DNA of 64,000 bases from positions 99,781 to 163,780 of the forward strand of contig JAEULA010000028.1 in NCBI GenBank assembly GCA_016793165.1. Reading direction: 5' to 3'. Position 1 is the stretch's first letter. Every line of letters begins with the position of its first letter. The notes beneath the pieces were generated by a model. It did no database searches. It was given only the letters and a program-made list of their open reading frames with translations, and was not told the origin of the DNA. Source of the stretch: Alphaproteobacteria bacterium (lineage in GTDB: Bacteria; Pseudomonadota; Alphaproteobacteria; CACIAM-22H2). A program made the translations under genes and the position numbers. Of the stretch, positions 42,629 through 50,791 are shown piece after piece.

Positions 42629-43635
42629 CGCAAGGCGGCCGACTGCGTCGACGTGATCGCCTGGATCAGATCCCGCCGCTCGGCGTCGTTGCCGATCCAG
42701 GCGTCCCAGATCGGCCGCATCGGAGTCGACCACGCGGACTTGTCATCGATCCGGATCACCTTGGCGCCGAGGGCCGCCGCCTTGCCGAGGCTCTCCGCGT
42801 CGCCGTCGACGACCGCCTTGTGCAGGGCGCGCGCGAAGACCTGCGTCGCCTCCTTGAGCACCGACTGGTGCTCCGGCTTCTGGCGCTGGTACCAGCGCTC
42901 GGAGAGGAACAGGCCCGAGATCGCGTAGATGTGGCCGGTGGTCGAGTAGTGCGGCGCCACTTCGTACCATCGCTCGTTGACGTAATTGGTCGCGGTGTTG
43001 TCGGCGATCTCGACGATCTTGGTCTGCAGGGCGTTGTAGACCTCCGGATGCGGGATCGGAGTCGGGTTGGCGCCCATCGAGCTCCAGATCTGCAAATGCA
43101 ACGGCGACTGCAGCGTGCGCATCTTGCGCCCGCGGACATCCTCCGGCCGGTTGATCGGCACGGTGGCGAAGACGTTGCGCACGCCGGCCAGGGTGAACCC
43201 GAGGACGCGGAATCCCTGCGCCGGGAATGCCGCCGCGACGCGATCGCCGACCGCGCCGCTGTACACCGCCCAAGCGTGGGCGTCGTCGCGGAACACGAAG
43301 GGCATGTCGAACACGCTCGCGATCGGCACCCAGGTGCTGAACACCGTCGCCGTGTTGAGACTGCCTTCGAGCGAACCGAGCTTCAGCGCCTCGGCCATCT
43401 CGCGCTCGCCGCCGAGCTGCGAGTTCGGATAGAGCTGCACGTTGATGGCGCCACCCGTGCGCTGCTCGACCTGCCGCTTGAAGTCGTCCATCAGGGTGAC
43501 CGCCGGATGTGGCGCGGTCACGACCGTCCCGATGCGCAGCGTGCTTTGCGCCTGGCCAGTGGCGGGAAGGGTCAAGGCAGGCCCGGCAATCAGCATGCCG
43601 AGCACGAGCCGGCGCGTTGTCATCGTGAGTCCCAT
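42625..43635 (-). CDS. TRAP transporter substrate-binding protein (DctP family)
   Basis: 336 residues. A signal peptide spans about 1-30 (ends ATGQAQ). Family blocks are VEQRTGGAINVQLYPNSQLGGEREM, NRPEDVRGRKMRTLQSP (ligand-binding Arg) and PHPEVYNALQTKIVEIADN. GGAGGGACGAC places the start at 43635 rather than at the ATG four codons in. The translation start of the fused permease overlaps its stop. It is 85 bases downstream of the M81 peptidase gene. Confidence 0.93.
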   Translation of the reverse strand: MGLTMTTRRLVLGMLIAGPALTLPATGQAQSTLRIGTVVTAPHPAVTLMDDFKRQVEQRTGGAINVQLYPNSQLGGEREMAEALKLGSLEGSLNTATVFSTWVPIASVFDMPFVFRDDAHAWAVYSGAVGDRVAAAFPAQGFRVLGFTLAGVRNVFATVPINRPEDVRGRKMRTLQSPLHLQIWSSMGANPTPIPHPEVYNALQTKIVEIADNTATNYVNERWYEVAPHYSTTGHIYAISGLFLSERWYQRQKPEHQSVLKEATQVFARALHKAVVDGDAESLGKAAALGAKVIRIDDKSAWSTPMRPIWDAWIGNDAERRDLIQAITSTQSAALR

Positions 43636-43720
43636 GTCGTCCCTCCGTACTTGCGCGACTCCGGGGACCATCCCCGGAGCCGGTCGAGCGAGATCCGTCC
43701 GGTCCCGTCGTCCCCGCAGA

Positions 43721-45223
43721 TCACGGAGACGCCCCGGCCCCGTCCCAGGTCGCGTCGCGCTCCAGCGGATAGAGGGGCCTAGGGCGCGATCGGAACGGGA
43801 AGCGGGAAAGGTCGGGCGCATGCGCGCCCGGCGTGTCGAGATAGAAACAGGTGGACATGAGCGGCTCGAAGGGCGTCCGCCAGCCGGCGGCCGCCTTGAC
43901 CACGATGAACCGCAGTCGTCGCGGATCGAGTCCGACCGCCTCGAGATGCTGGGTGTCGTACGGCAGGATCCGGGTCTCCGTGACGACGACATGGATGCCG
44001 TCGACGTCGATTCGCGCGACACGGCCGAGCTGCGCCAGCTGCCCCGTCATCCAGGGGCCGGACCGGCGATAATGCACCCGTCCCGCGAAGACGACGGTGC
44101 CGTCGATCGCGACCGGATCGCCGTGAAAACGATCCGTGCGGGCGCCGACGGCACCGACGAAGCGTGCGCCGGCCCCGAGGGCACAGGCTCGTTCCGCGGC
44201 TTCGGGATCCCACAGCACCACTGCGGCTTCGCGCGCCCCGGCCGCGAGCAGCCCCGCAAGGGCGACGGTCCCGTCGCCGGGCGTGCCGCCGCCAATGTTG
44301 TCGGCCACATCGACCAGGATCACGGGACCGGGCCTCGATGCGGCTCGGGCCGTCGCCGCGGCGATCGCGACGTCGACCGGCATAACCTCGGGAACGAAGT
44401 CGTCGCGTCGCGACCAGATCGCCTGCGCGATGCGGTCGGCACCGGCCGCCGCGACGTCGGCATCGTTGGCATAGGCGAGCACCGCCATGCCCAGCTGCGG
44501 CACGTCCGCGTAGGGATAGCCGACCGCAACAGAAGCCCCGGCCAGACCGAGCGCCGCGACCGTCTCGTCGCGCTCGCGCATGATCGATCGCATCGGCTCA
44601 TCGGCCGAGACCTGGGTCTGCGAAACGGACACCAGCGGCAGCTTGCGGAAGGCGCGCTGCCAGCGCCGGCCCGTCAGCAGATCGGCGAGCCGCGCGACGG
44701 CCTCGGCGCCGCGCTCGGCCATGTCGACATGCGGATTGGTGCGATAGCCGATCAGCATGTCGCAGGCTGCGACCAGCGCCGGCGACAGATTGGCATGCAG
44801 GTCGAACGTCGCCACCACCGGCCGGTCGGCCCCGATCGCGCCGCGAATGGCGCCCACGACCGCCGCGTCCGCGTCGGGCACGCCATCGACCACCATGGCC
44901 CCATGCAGAACGACGAGGGCGCCGTCGACGGGAGCGGAGTCCCTCGCGAGCCGGGCGATGCGGTCGAGCAAGCCGTCGAACAGCGCCCGACTCATCGGCC
45001 GCGACGGCAGCGCCCAGGCGAACAGCCCCGGCACCAGACAAAAGCCGGCGCGCCTCGCACCCTCGATCATGCCGCCGATCTCGGTGTTCGTGCCCGCGAA
45101 GGCGGTGCGCAGGGCTTCGCCCTCGACCAGCGCCGATGCTTCGAACGCCGCGCGGTCGGTCGGCACGGACGAGAAGCTGTTGGTTTCGTGCGAGATGCCC
45201 GCGAGGACGACGCGCGCCGTCAT
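43721..45223 (-). CDS. M81-family metallopeptidase (MlrC-like)
   Basis: 500 residues, the normal size for the microcystinase C family. The N-terminal DUF1485 block shows AGISHETNSFSS, with the His/Glu expected to bind zinc. VVATFDLHANLSP and MLIGYRTNPHVDM carry further metal ligands. The C-terminal domain has VDVADNIGGGTPGDGT and VVKAAAGWRTPFEP. MlrC cleaves the linearised tetrapeptide of microcystin, but most homologues sit beside transporters and act on unknown small amides. No clear ribosome site marks the start; an ATG at 45238 is also possible. It is the first gene of the minus-strand run that includes the fused TRAP system. Confidence 0.9.
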   Translation of the reverse strand: MTARVVLAGISHETNSFSSVPTDRAAFEASALVEGEALRTAFAGTNTEIGGMIEGARRAGFCLVPGLFAWALPSRPMSRALFDGLLDRIARLARDSAPVDGALVVLHGAMVVDGVPDADAAVVGAIRGAIGADRPVVATFDLHANLSPALVAACDMLIGYRTNPHVDMAERGAEAVARLADLLTGRRWQRAFRKLPLVSVSQTQVSADEPMRSIMRERDETVAALGLAGASVAVGYPYADVPQLGMAVLAYANDADVAAAGADRIAQAIWSRRDDFVPEVMPVDVAIAAATARAASRPGPVILVDVADNIGGGTPGDGTVALAGLLAAGAREAAVVLWDPEAAERACALGAGARFVGAVGARTDRFHGDPVAIDGTVVFAGRVHYRRSGPWMTGQLAQLGRVARIDVDGIHVVVTETRILPYDTQHLEAVGLDPRRLRFIVVKAAAGWRTPFEPLMSTCFYLDTPGAHAPDLSRFPFRSRPRPLYPLERDATWDGAGASP

Positions 45224-45519
45224 GGCGAAGACCCGCATCCGGATTTCGTCATCCCGCTGTACACGAGAACGACCCCCATCGCACCCCGGCACCCGTGTCA
45301 GGTGCCCGCCGGATTTCCGCCCTGGACTGATCGGTGGAGCCTGCGCAGGTTTCAGCAGCCGGTGTAGCCGGCGTTTCGCTGGGCGAAGCGGCCGCGTCAC
45401 CGGACGTGCCCAGGAGGCGGACGAATGTGGCAGGCTGAGCGCCGTGGACGGCCACGACCGGCGGTGAGAATCCCCCCGCGCTGGCTGTCGAACGCGATGC
45501 GGGGAGGCGCAGCGGCGAC

Positions 45520-46275
45520 ATGAGCGTTGTGGAGCGCGCGGTTCTCGTCACCGGCTCCGGCAGCGGCATCGGTGCGGCCATCGTGCGTCGCCTGGCGAAG
45601 CCGGGCGTCGGCATTCTCGTCCACGCCCTCGCCAACCGCGCCGGCTGCGAGCGCGTCGCCGCGGAAGCGCGCGCCGCGGGCGCCGCGACTGCGATCGAGC
45701 TCGGCGACCTGTCGCAGCCGGGCGTCGGCGCCGCCCTCGTCGTGGCGACGGCGAAGGCCTTCGGCCGTCTCGACGTGCTCGTCGCCAATGCGGGCTTCCC
45801 CGACAAGCGCAACATCGGCCAGCTCGACCGCGCCGGGCTCGACTACATCTACGCCGCCATCCTCGGCGGCTTCTTCGACATGGTCACCGCGGCCAGGCCG
45901 CACCTCGAGCGCGCGCGCGACGGCCGCGTGATCGCGATCAGCACCCACAACGCCCATGTCTTCCGCGCCGACTATCCGGCCTATCCCGGCTCGGGCGGCG
46001 TCAAGCACGGGCTCGAGACCATGACGCGCGCCGTCGCAGCTCAGTTCGCGCCGCACGGCATCACGGCGAATGCCGTGGCGCCGGGGCTGATCCGCAAGGA
46101 CGCGCAGACCGACCAGTTCTACACGGCCGCCCAGTGGCAGGCGCTCGCCGACAAGGTGCCGCTGCGCCGCCTGGGAGAGCCCGACGAGGTCGCGGCCCTC
46201 GTCCAGTTCCTGGTCTCGAAGGACGCCGGCTACATCACCGGCCAGGTCATCCACATCAACGGCGGGCTCGTCTGA
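45520..46275 (+). CDS. SDR-family oxidoreductase, atypical Tyr-Lys spacing (tandem copy 1)
   Basis: 251 residues. TGSGSGIG loop, NAGFPDKRN in place of NNAG, and a normal HINGGL tail. The catalytic Ser is in AISTHNAHVF and the Tyr in YPGSGGVKHG; the Lys lies seven residues after the Tyr instead of four. An insertion of three residues therefore separates the pair. GGGGAGG precedes the ATG. It is followed 20 bases later by a paralogue with the same feature, so the two arose by tandem duplication. Confidence 0.87.
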   Translation: MSVVERAVLVTGSGSGIGAAIVRRLAKPGVGILVHALANRAGCERVAAEARAAGAATAIELGDLSQPGVGAALVVATAKAFGRLDVLVANAGFPDKRNIGQLDRAGLDYIYAAILGGFFDMVTAARPHLERARDGRVIAISTHNAHVFRADYPAYPGSGGVKHGLETMTRAVAAQFAPHGITANAVAPGLIRKDAQTDQFYTAAQWQALADKVPLRRLGEPDEVAALVQFLVSKDAGYITGQVIHINGGLV

Positions 46276-46295
46276 GCCCCGGGGGGAAGCGACAC

Positions 46296-47051
46296 ATGAC
46301 GACGATCACGCGCGGCATCCTGGTCACCGGTTCGGGCAGCGGCATCGGCGAGATGATCGTCCGCCGCCTCGCGGCCCCCGGCACCGGTATCCTGCTGCAC
46401 GCCGCGAAGAACAGGGCCGGCTGCGAGCGCGTCGCCCGCGAACTCGAGGCGCGCGGTGCCAAGACCGCGATCGAGCTCGGCGACCTCGCCGACGCCGGCG
46501 TCGGTGCGCGGCTGGTCGAGGCGACGGCGCGCGCCTTCGGCCGCATCGACGTGGTGATCGCCAATGCCGGCTTCCCCGACCGCAAGCTGATCGGCGAGCT
46601 CACGCGCGACGATCTCGACTACATGTACCGCGCGATGCTCGGCGGCCTGTTCGACATGCTCACCGCCGCCCAGCCGCACCTGCTCAAGGCGACCGATGGC
46701 CGCGTCGTCGCCATCAGCACCCATTGCGCCCACGTCTTCCGCAACGACTACCCGCTCTATCCCGGCTCCGGCCCGATCAAGGCCGCGATGGAGACGATGG
46801 TCCGTGCCGCCGCGACCCAGTTCGCGCCGAGCGGCGTCACCGTCAACGCCGTCGTCCCGGGCCTGATCCGCAAGCCGCACAACACCGAGCAGTTCCTCTC
46901 CAACGCCGAATGGGACGCGCTGGCCGCCAAGATCCCGATGCGTCGCATCGGCGAGCCGGACGAGGTAGCGGCGGCGGTGTGCTTCCTCGCCAGCAAGGAC
47001 GCGAGCTACATCACAGGGCAGTGCATCCATGTGAACGGCGGGTTTGTCTGA
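46296..47051 (+). CDS. SDR-family oxidoreductase, atypical Tyr-Lys spacing (tandem copy 2)
   Basis: 251 residues, the same length as the preceding gene and sharing most motifs: TGSGSGIG, NRAGCERVA, TAIELGDL, NAGFPD, AISTHCAHVF, YPGSGPIKAA and HVNGGFV. The Tyr-to-Lys spacing is again seven. GGGGGGAAG precedes the ATG. Tandem copies with conserved odd spacing argue for function rather than decay. The two may act on related substrates or form a heteromer. Confidence 0.88.
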   Translation: MTTITRGILVTGSGSGIGEMIVRRLAAPGTGILLHAAKNRAGCERVARELEARGAKTAIELGDLADAGVGARLVEATARAFGRIDVVIANAGFPDRKLIGELTRDDLDYMYRAMLGGLFDMLTAAQPHLLKATDGRVVAISTHCAHVFRNDYPLYPGSGPIKAAMETMVRAAATQFAPSGVTVNAVVPGLIRKPHNTEQFLSNAEWDALAAKIPMRRIGEPDEVAAAVCFLASKDASYITGQCIHVNGGFV

Positions 47052-47092
47052 GGCGACGCCCCTCCTGTGCGGCGCAGCGGCAGGGGAAAAAA

Positions 47093-47112
47093 CCTCCCCA
47101 GGTTTGATTTTC
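47093..47112 (+). repeat. 20-bp direct repeat, copy 1
   Basis: CCTCCCCAGGTTTGATTTTC. Copy 2 at 48040-48059 differs at one base. The two copies flank the CPBP relic and the nucleotidyltransferase-like gene, 947 bases apart. Each copy contains an in-frame tail (Pro-Pro-x-Val-stop) in one frame. Confidence 0.75.
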
Positions 47113-47149
47113 CCGAGCATCGTATCCGGGAACGATGCTGCGCAGGGCC

Positions 47150-47316
47150 TGATCAGGTCCACGATCAAAGGCCCCGATTATCTCACTGGCGGGCGCTTCT
47201 GCGTCGATTCGTCGGTGCTCGCGCTGCTGCTTTGCATCGCGACCGGCATCGCCATGCTGGTCATGGCGGAGAGGCGCGGGAAGATCGTGCCGCCCATCTG
47301 GAAGCGCCCGGCCTGA
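47150..47316 (+). pseudogene. C-terminal fragment resembling a CPBP membrane protease
   Basis: The segment STIKGPDYLTGG then CVDSSVLALLLCIATGIAML and RRGKIVPPIWKRP looks like the last helix and tail of a CPBP (CAAX-type) intramembrane protease: GPDYLTGG, a hydrophobic helix, then a basic end. The upstream helices with the metal motifs are missing. A hairpin at 47334-47362 follows the stop as an old terminator would. Identification is tentative. Confidence 0.4.
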
Positions 47317-47333
47317 CCAACCTCCTCCAAATT

Positions 47334-47362
47334 CGCCCCCAGGACTGATCTTCCTGGGGGCG
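47334..47362 (+). terminator. Perfect hairpin after the protease relic
   Basis: CGCCCCCAGGA and TCCTGGGGGCG form an 11-bp perfect stem with a 7-base loop. There is no T-run after it. It may be the former terminator of the relic gene. Confidence 0.45.
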
Positions 47363-47499
47363 ATCCGCGCCGGGTGTCGTCGCATGGCGCGCGGAACCCT
47401 CACCTCCGGAACCGCACCCGGCTCGGATCGGATCCGGCTATCGCGCTAAGCTCCACTCGGCAGATCCTTTCGGAGAGATTTGCTACGGGCCCCGCTTCC

Positions 47500-48054
47500 A
47501 TGACGACCTCCTTCCTGCGCGACATCTCGTCCAATCCCGCCAACGCCGCCATCCTTGCGCGTTGGCGTGAAATCGACCTGCCGAATGCGTGGCTCGTTGC
47601 CGGCTGCCTGTTCCAGACGATCTGGAACCTCCAATCCGGGCGTCATCCCGATGCCGGGATCAAGGACTATGACATCTTCTACTTCGATGACGCGGACATG
47701 AGCGAAGCCGGTGAACGAGACGCTCAAGCCCAGGCGACCGCCGTGCTGGCCGACCTCGGCATCACCATCGAGGTCGCGAACCAAGCGCGCGTGCATCTCT
47801 GGTATCCGCGCTTCTTTTCTCGCCCGTACCCTCAACTCGCATCTACCGAGGAGGGGATCAGCCGCTTTCTCGTGCTTGAAACCTGCGTTGGTGTCCGCCC
47901 GAACCAGGCCACCGCGCCGTTCGGCGTCGCCGGCATCTACGCCGGCGCGCTGTCGCCCAATCCGCTCACGCCATACCCGGAACTATTCGCCCAGAAGGTT
48001 GCAAGCTACCGTTCACGCTGGCCCGATCTGTGCGAGAAGCCTCCCCGGGTTTGA
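47500..48054 (+). CDS. Nucleotidyltransferase-like protein (DUF925/COG3575 type)
   Basis: 184 residues. The block AGCLFQTIWNLQSGRHPDAGIKDYDIFYFDD matches the nucleotidyltransferase-like family with a DYD(I/L)-F-FD motif for the metal acids, and ARVHLWYP and TPYPELFAQKVASYRSRWP follow as in that family. Function is unknown. Codon use is a little less GC-rich than in its neighbours, and the last codons (Pro-Pro-Arg-Val-stop) lie inside copy 2 of a 20-bp repeat. The start at 47500 gives the conserved N-terminus; an upstream ATG at 47374 is open but not family-like. This suggests an acquired or rearranged gene. Confidence 0.82.
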   Translation: MTTSFLRDISSNPANAAILARWREIDLPNAWLVAGCLFQTIWNLQSGRHPDAGIKDYDIFYFDDADMSEAGERDAQAQATAVLADLGITIEVANQARVHLWYPRFFSRPYPQLASTEEGISRFLVLETCVGVRPNQATAPFGVAGIYAGALSPNPLTPYPELFAQKVASYRSRWPDLCEKPPRV

Positions 48055-48059
48055 TTTTC
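48040..48059 (+). repeat. 20-bp direct repeat, copy 2
   Basis: CCTCCCCGGGTTTGATTTTC, overlapping the 3' end and stop codon of the nucleotidyltransferase-like gene. It differs at one base from 47093-47112. Confidence 0.75.
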
Positions 48060-48073
48060 TTGAAGACTGAGGG

Positions 48074-48709
48074 ATGACCACCGACGCACGGATCTCCGCC
48101 CCGGCCACCGAGCGCAATCGCGAGCCGATCCTCGCCGTGCTCGCGCGGGTGCTGGCGCCGCGCGGCGGCGCCGCCGGGTTCGCCGGCGACGTGCTCGAGA
48201 TCGCGAGCGGAACCGGGCAGCACGTGGCGTTCTTCGCCGCGCGGCTGCCCGCGCTGAGCTTCCAGCCGAGCGACCCGGACGCGGAGCGGCGCGCGAGCAT
48301 CGCGGCATGGGTGGCGGAAGCGGGCGTCGGCAATGTGCGGGCACCGCTGGATCTGGATGTGATGCACGAACCTTGGCCGGTCGCGCATCCGGTCGCGGCG
48401 ATCCTCTGCATCAACATGATCCATATCTCGCCGTGGGAGGCGACGCTGGCGCTGATGCGGGGTGCCGGGCGGTGGCTGCCGCCCGGCGCGCCGCTCTACG
48501 TCTACGGCCCATTCATGCGCGAGGGCCGGCACACGGCGCCGTCGAACGCGGCATTCGACGCGGACTTGCGAGGGCGCGATCCGCGCTGGGGCGTGCGGAA
48601 CCTGGAGACGGTGAGCGAGGTCGCGCACGCGCACGGGCTGTCGCTCGACGAGGTGGTCGAAATGCCGGCGAACAACCTGTCGGTGGTGTTCCGGCGCATC
48701 GCAAGGTGA
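48074..48709 (+). CDS. DUF938-family class I SAM-dependent methyltransferase
   Basis: 211 residues. The SAM site is seen in VLEIASGTGQHVAFFA, with the conserved N-terminal SAPATERNREPIL of DUF938. INMIHISPWEATLALM and LYVYGPFMREGRHTAPSN are the other family blocks. The substrate is unknown. AGGGATG at the start gives a short ribosome site. It is 14 bases after the repeat copy 2. Confidence 0.88.
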   Translation: MTTDARISAPATERNREPILAVLARVLAPRGGAAGFAGDVLEIASGTGQHVAFFAARLPALSFQPSDPDAERRASIAAWVAEAGVGNVRAPLDLDVMHEPWPVAHPVAAILCINMIHISPWEATLALMRGAGRWLPPGAPLYVYGPFMREGRHTAPSNAAFDADLRGRDPRWGVRNLETVSEVAHAHGLSLDEVVEMPANNLSVVFRRIAR

Positions 48710-48887
48710 GGCCGGGCCCGGGCTCGTGAAGGCGCTGAACGGGGTGTCCTCACCCTCAACAGCGCGCGCCGAATCGCCAGCCAGTACATCCCCGCGATCC
48801 GCCGGGCGCAGCATCGCCGTGTCCGCAGGTCGGCACACCCGCCAGAGCGGGCTTGACGCCACCGGTCGTCGCGGGTGTAGCGTCATC

Positions 48888-48909
48888 ATACGGAACTTGA
48901 GTTCCGTAT
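48888..48909. promoter_or_regulatory. Perfect palindromic operator upstream of the IclR gene
   Basis: ATACGGAACT and AGTTCCGTAT form perfect 10-bp arms around TG, centred 35 bases upstream of the IclR start. GTGGAAC follows as a possible extra half-site. IclR regulators commonly bind GGAA(C/T)-type palindromes and autoregulate, so this is the probable operator for the IclR gene and its downstream operon. Confidence 0.75.
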
Positions 48910-48932
48910 CGTGGAACTCCGGGAGGGGCCGG

Positions 48933-49802
48933 ATGACCGCCAGCAGCGAGCGCGACCCGCGCCGGACACGGCGACGGCAGGATTCGGGCGGCGCGATCCA
49001 GAGCGTCGAACGTGCGATCGGCCTTCTGCGCGCCGTCGCCGAGGCCGGCAGCGCGGGCCGGCGCCTGAATGAGCTGGTGGCGGTCAGCGGCCTCAGCAAA
49101 TCGACGGCGCATCGCATGATGCAGGCGCTATGCGACGCGCGGCTCGTGGAGCACGACCCGTCGACCAAGCTCTTCTATCCGGGCGTCGAGCTGTTCCTGC
49201 TGGGAACCGCGGCGGCGATGCGGTTCAACATCGTCGAAATCGCGCGCCCGTCGCTGCTCAAGCTCGCCGAGGAGACCGGCGACACCGTCTTCCTGTCCGT
49301 GCCCGTCCAGCACGAATGGCTCTGCGTCGATCGCCAGGTCGGCTCGTTCCCGATCCGCACGTTGACGGTGGATGTCGGCGATCGCGGCCCGCTGGGAGTC
49401 GGCTCCGGCGGGCTCGCCCTGCTCGCGTTCCGCGACGACGCCGAGATCGAGGCGAGCATCGCCGCGAACCGGCCGCGCCTTGCCGCCTATCGCGACTTCG
49501 GCCCCGCCGGGCTGCCGCAGCACGTCGCCGCCGCACGGCGCCAGGGCTATGCGCTGGTCGACGGGCAGCTCGTCGAGGGCATGAGCGCCATCGGCGTCCC
49601 GATCTGCGATCCCAAGGGCCGCCCCGTCGCCGCGCTGAGCGTTGCCGCGATCAGTTCGCGCATGGCGCCTGCGCGCCGTCGCGAAATCGTCCCGCTGGTG
49701 CACGCGCATGCCCGCCGGATCGAGAAGCAGCTCGCGGTGCTCGGCGGCGCGCGGGTCGTGACCGCGCGCGAGCGCGACCGCGCGCAATCCGGAAGGCGCT
49801 GA
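48933..49802 (+). CDS. IclR-family transcriptional regulator
   Basis: 289 residues. The winged helix spans about 20-80, with LNELVAVSGLSKSTAHRMMQAL as the recognition region. The C-terminal effector domain spans about 95-270, with the family blocks LSVPVQHEWLCVDRQVGS and GMSAIGVPICDPKGRPVAALSVAA. GGGAGGGGCC is the ribosome site. A perfect palindrome lies 24-45 bases upstream. The E1 alpha gene begins three bases after its stop, so the regulator is the first gene of the operon it probably controls. Confidence 0.92.
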   Translation: MTASSERDPRRTRRRQDSGGAIQSVERAIGLLRAVAEAGSAGRRLNELVAVSGLSKSTAHRMMQALCDARLVEHDPSTKLFYPGVELFLLGTAAAMRFNIVEIARPSLLKLAEETGDTVFLSVPVQHEWLCVDRQVGSFPIRTLTVDVGDRGPLGVGSGGLALLAFRDDAEIEASIAANRPRLAAYRDFGPAGLPQHVAAARRQGYALVDGQLVEGMSAIGVPICDPKGRPVAALSVAAISSRMAPARRREIVPLVHAHARRIEKQLAVLGGARVVTARERDRAQSGRR

Positions 49803-49804
49803 CC

Positions 49805-50791
49805 ATGGCCGACACCCCGCCGAACACCCGCATCGAGCTCGGCCTCGCGCTGCTGTGGACGATGACTCGGATCCGCGCGTTCGAGACCGCCGCGCGCGAC
49901 GTCCACGCCAAGGGCGAGATTCCGGGCGTGCTGCACCTTTCGATCGGCCAGGAGGCGGTGCCGGCCGGCGTCTGCGCGCAGCTGCGTCGCGACGACACGA
50001 TCGCAAGCACGCATCGCGGCCACGGCCATTGCATCGCCAAGGGCGCCGCGACCGACGCGATGATGGCCGAGCTCTACGGCCGGGTCGGCGGCACCTGCCG
50101 CGGCAAGGGCGGTTCGATGCATATCGCGGATTTCACGATCGGCATGCTCGGCGCCAACGGCGTCGTCGGCGGCGGCATCGGCATTGCCGTCGGCGCGGCG
50201 CAGGCAGCGAGACTGCTCGGCGACGGCCGGGTCAGCGTCTGCTTCTTCGGCGACGGCGCGGTCAATCGCGGACCGTTCCTCGAGGGGCTCAACTGGGCGC
50301 GCATCTACGACCTGCCCGTGCTGTTCGTGTGCGAGGACAACGGCTTCGCGGCCTTCACCCGGCCGACCGAGACCACGGGCGGGCTGGGCGCGGCCGCACG
50401 AGCCGAAGCGATCGGGATCCCGGCCGAGCGCGTCGACGGCAACGACGCCCTCGCCGTCCACGACGCCGCCGCGCGGGCGATCGCGCGTTGCCGGCGCGGC
50501 GACGGGCCGGCCTTCCTCTATGCGCCCACCTATCGGCTCGACGGCCACACGATCGCCGACCGCGCGCCCTACCGGACCGCCGAGGAGGTCGCCGCGCGTC
50601 GCGCCGCCGATCCGATCGAACGGCTGGCCGCGGCGCTTCGCGAGCAGGGTGCCGGCCCCGACGCGATCGCGAACGCCGCGCGGGAGGCCGAGTCCGAGAT
50701 GGCCCGCGCGATCGCCTTCGCGCGCGGCTCCGCGATCCCGGCGCCGGCCGACGCGTTCGCCGACGTTCAGGATCTGGGAGCGCCGGCATGA
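49805..50791 (+). CDS. Thiamine-dependent dehydrogenase E1 component, alpha subunit
   Basis: 328 residues of the AcoA/PdhA family. The TPP motif is GDGAVNRGPFLEGLNWARIYDLP-like, from 149, with the Asn of CEDNGFA near 179. SIGQEAVPAGV and THRGHGHCIAKGA contain the phosphate and pyrimidine contacts. The length suits acetoin-type rather than long branched-chain E1 alpha. It decarboxylates a 2-oxo acid, or splits an alpha-hydroxyketone such as acetoin, with the beta subunit encoded next (4-base overlap). No E2 or E3 gene is in the window. Confidence 0.92.
   Translation: MADTPPNTRIELGLALLWTMTRIRAFETAARDVHAKGEIPGVLHLSIGQEAVPAGVCAQLRRDDTIASTHRGHGHCIAKGAATDAMMAELYGRVGGTCRGKGGSMHIADFTIGMLGANGVVGGGIGIAVGAAQAARLLGDGRVSVCFFGDGAVNRGPFLEGLNWARIYDLPVLFVCEDNGFAAFTRPTETTGGLGAAARAEAIGIPAERVDGNDALAVHDAAARAIARCRRGDGPAFLYAPTYRLDGHTIADRAPYRTAEEVAARRAADPIERLAAALREQGAGPDAIANAAREAESEMARAIAFARGSAIPAPADAFADVQDLGAPA

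Larger units (their letters stand above)
47052..47499. other. Gap with a membrane-protease relic, repeat and hairpin
   Basis: No intact gene. It contains one copy of a 20-bp repeat at 47093-47112, a short open segment at 47150-47316 that reads as a protease C-terminus, and a perfect 11-bp dyad at 47334-47362 (arms CGCCCCCAGGA and TCCTGGGGGCG, loop of 7). Base composition is less GC-rich than that of the flanking genes. Confidence 0.6.

Noticed and set aside
45240..45519. GGTGAGAATCCCCC near 45465, like part of a cobalamin riboswitch
   Set aside because: No B12 box or the rest of the conserved core is seen, and the downstream genes are SDRs without a B12 link.
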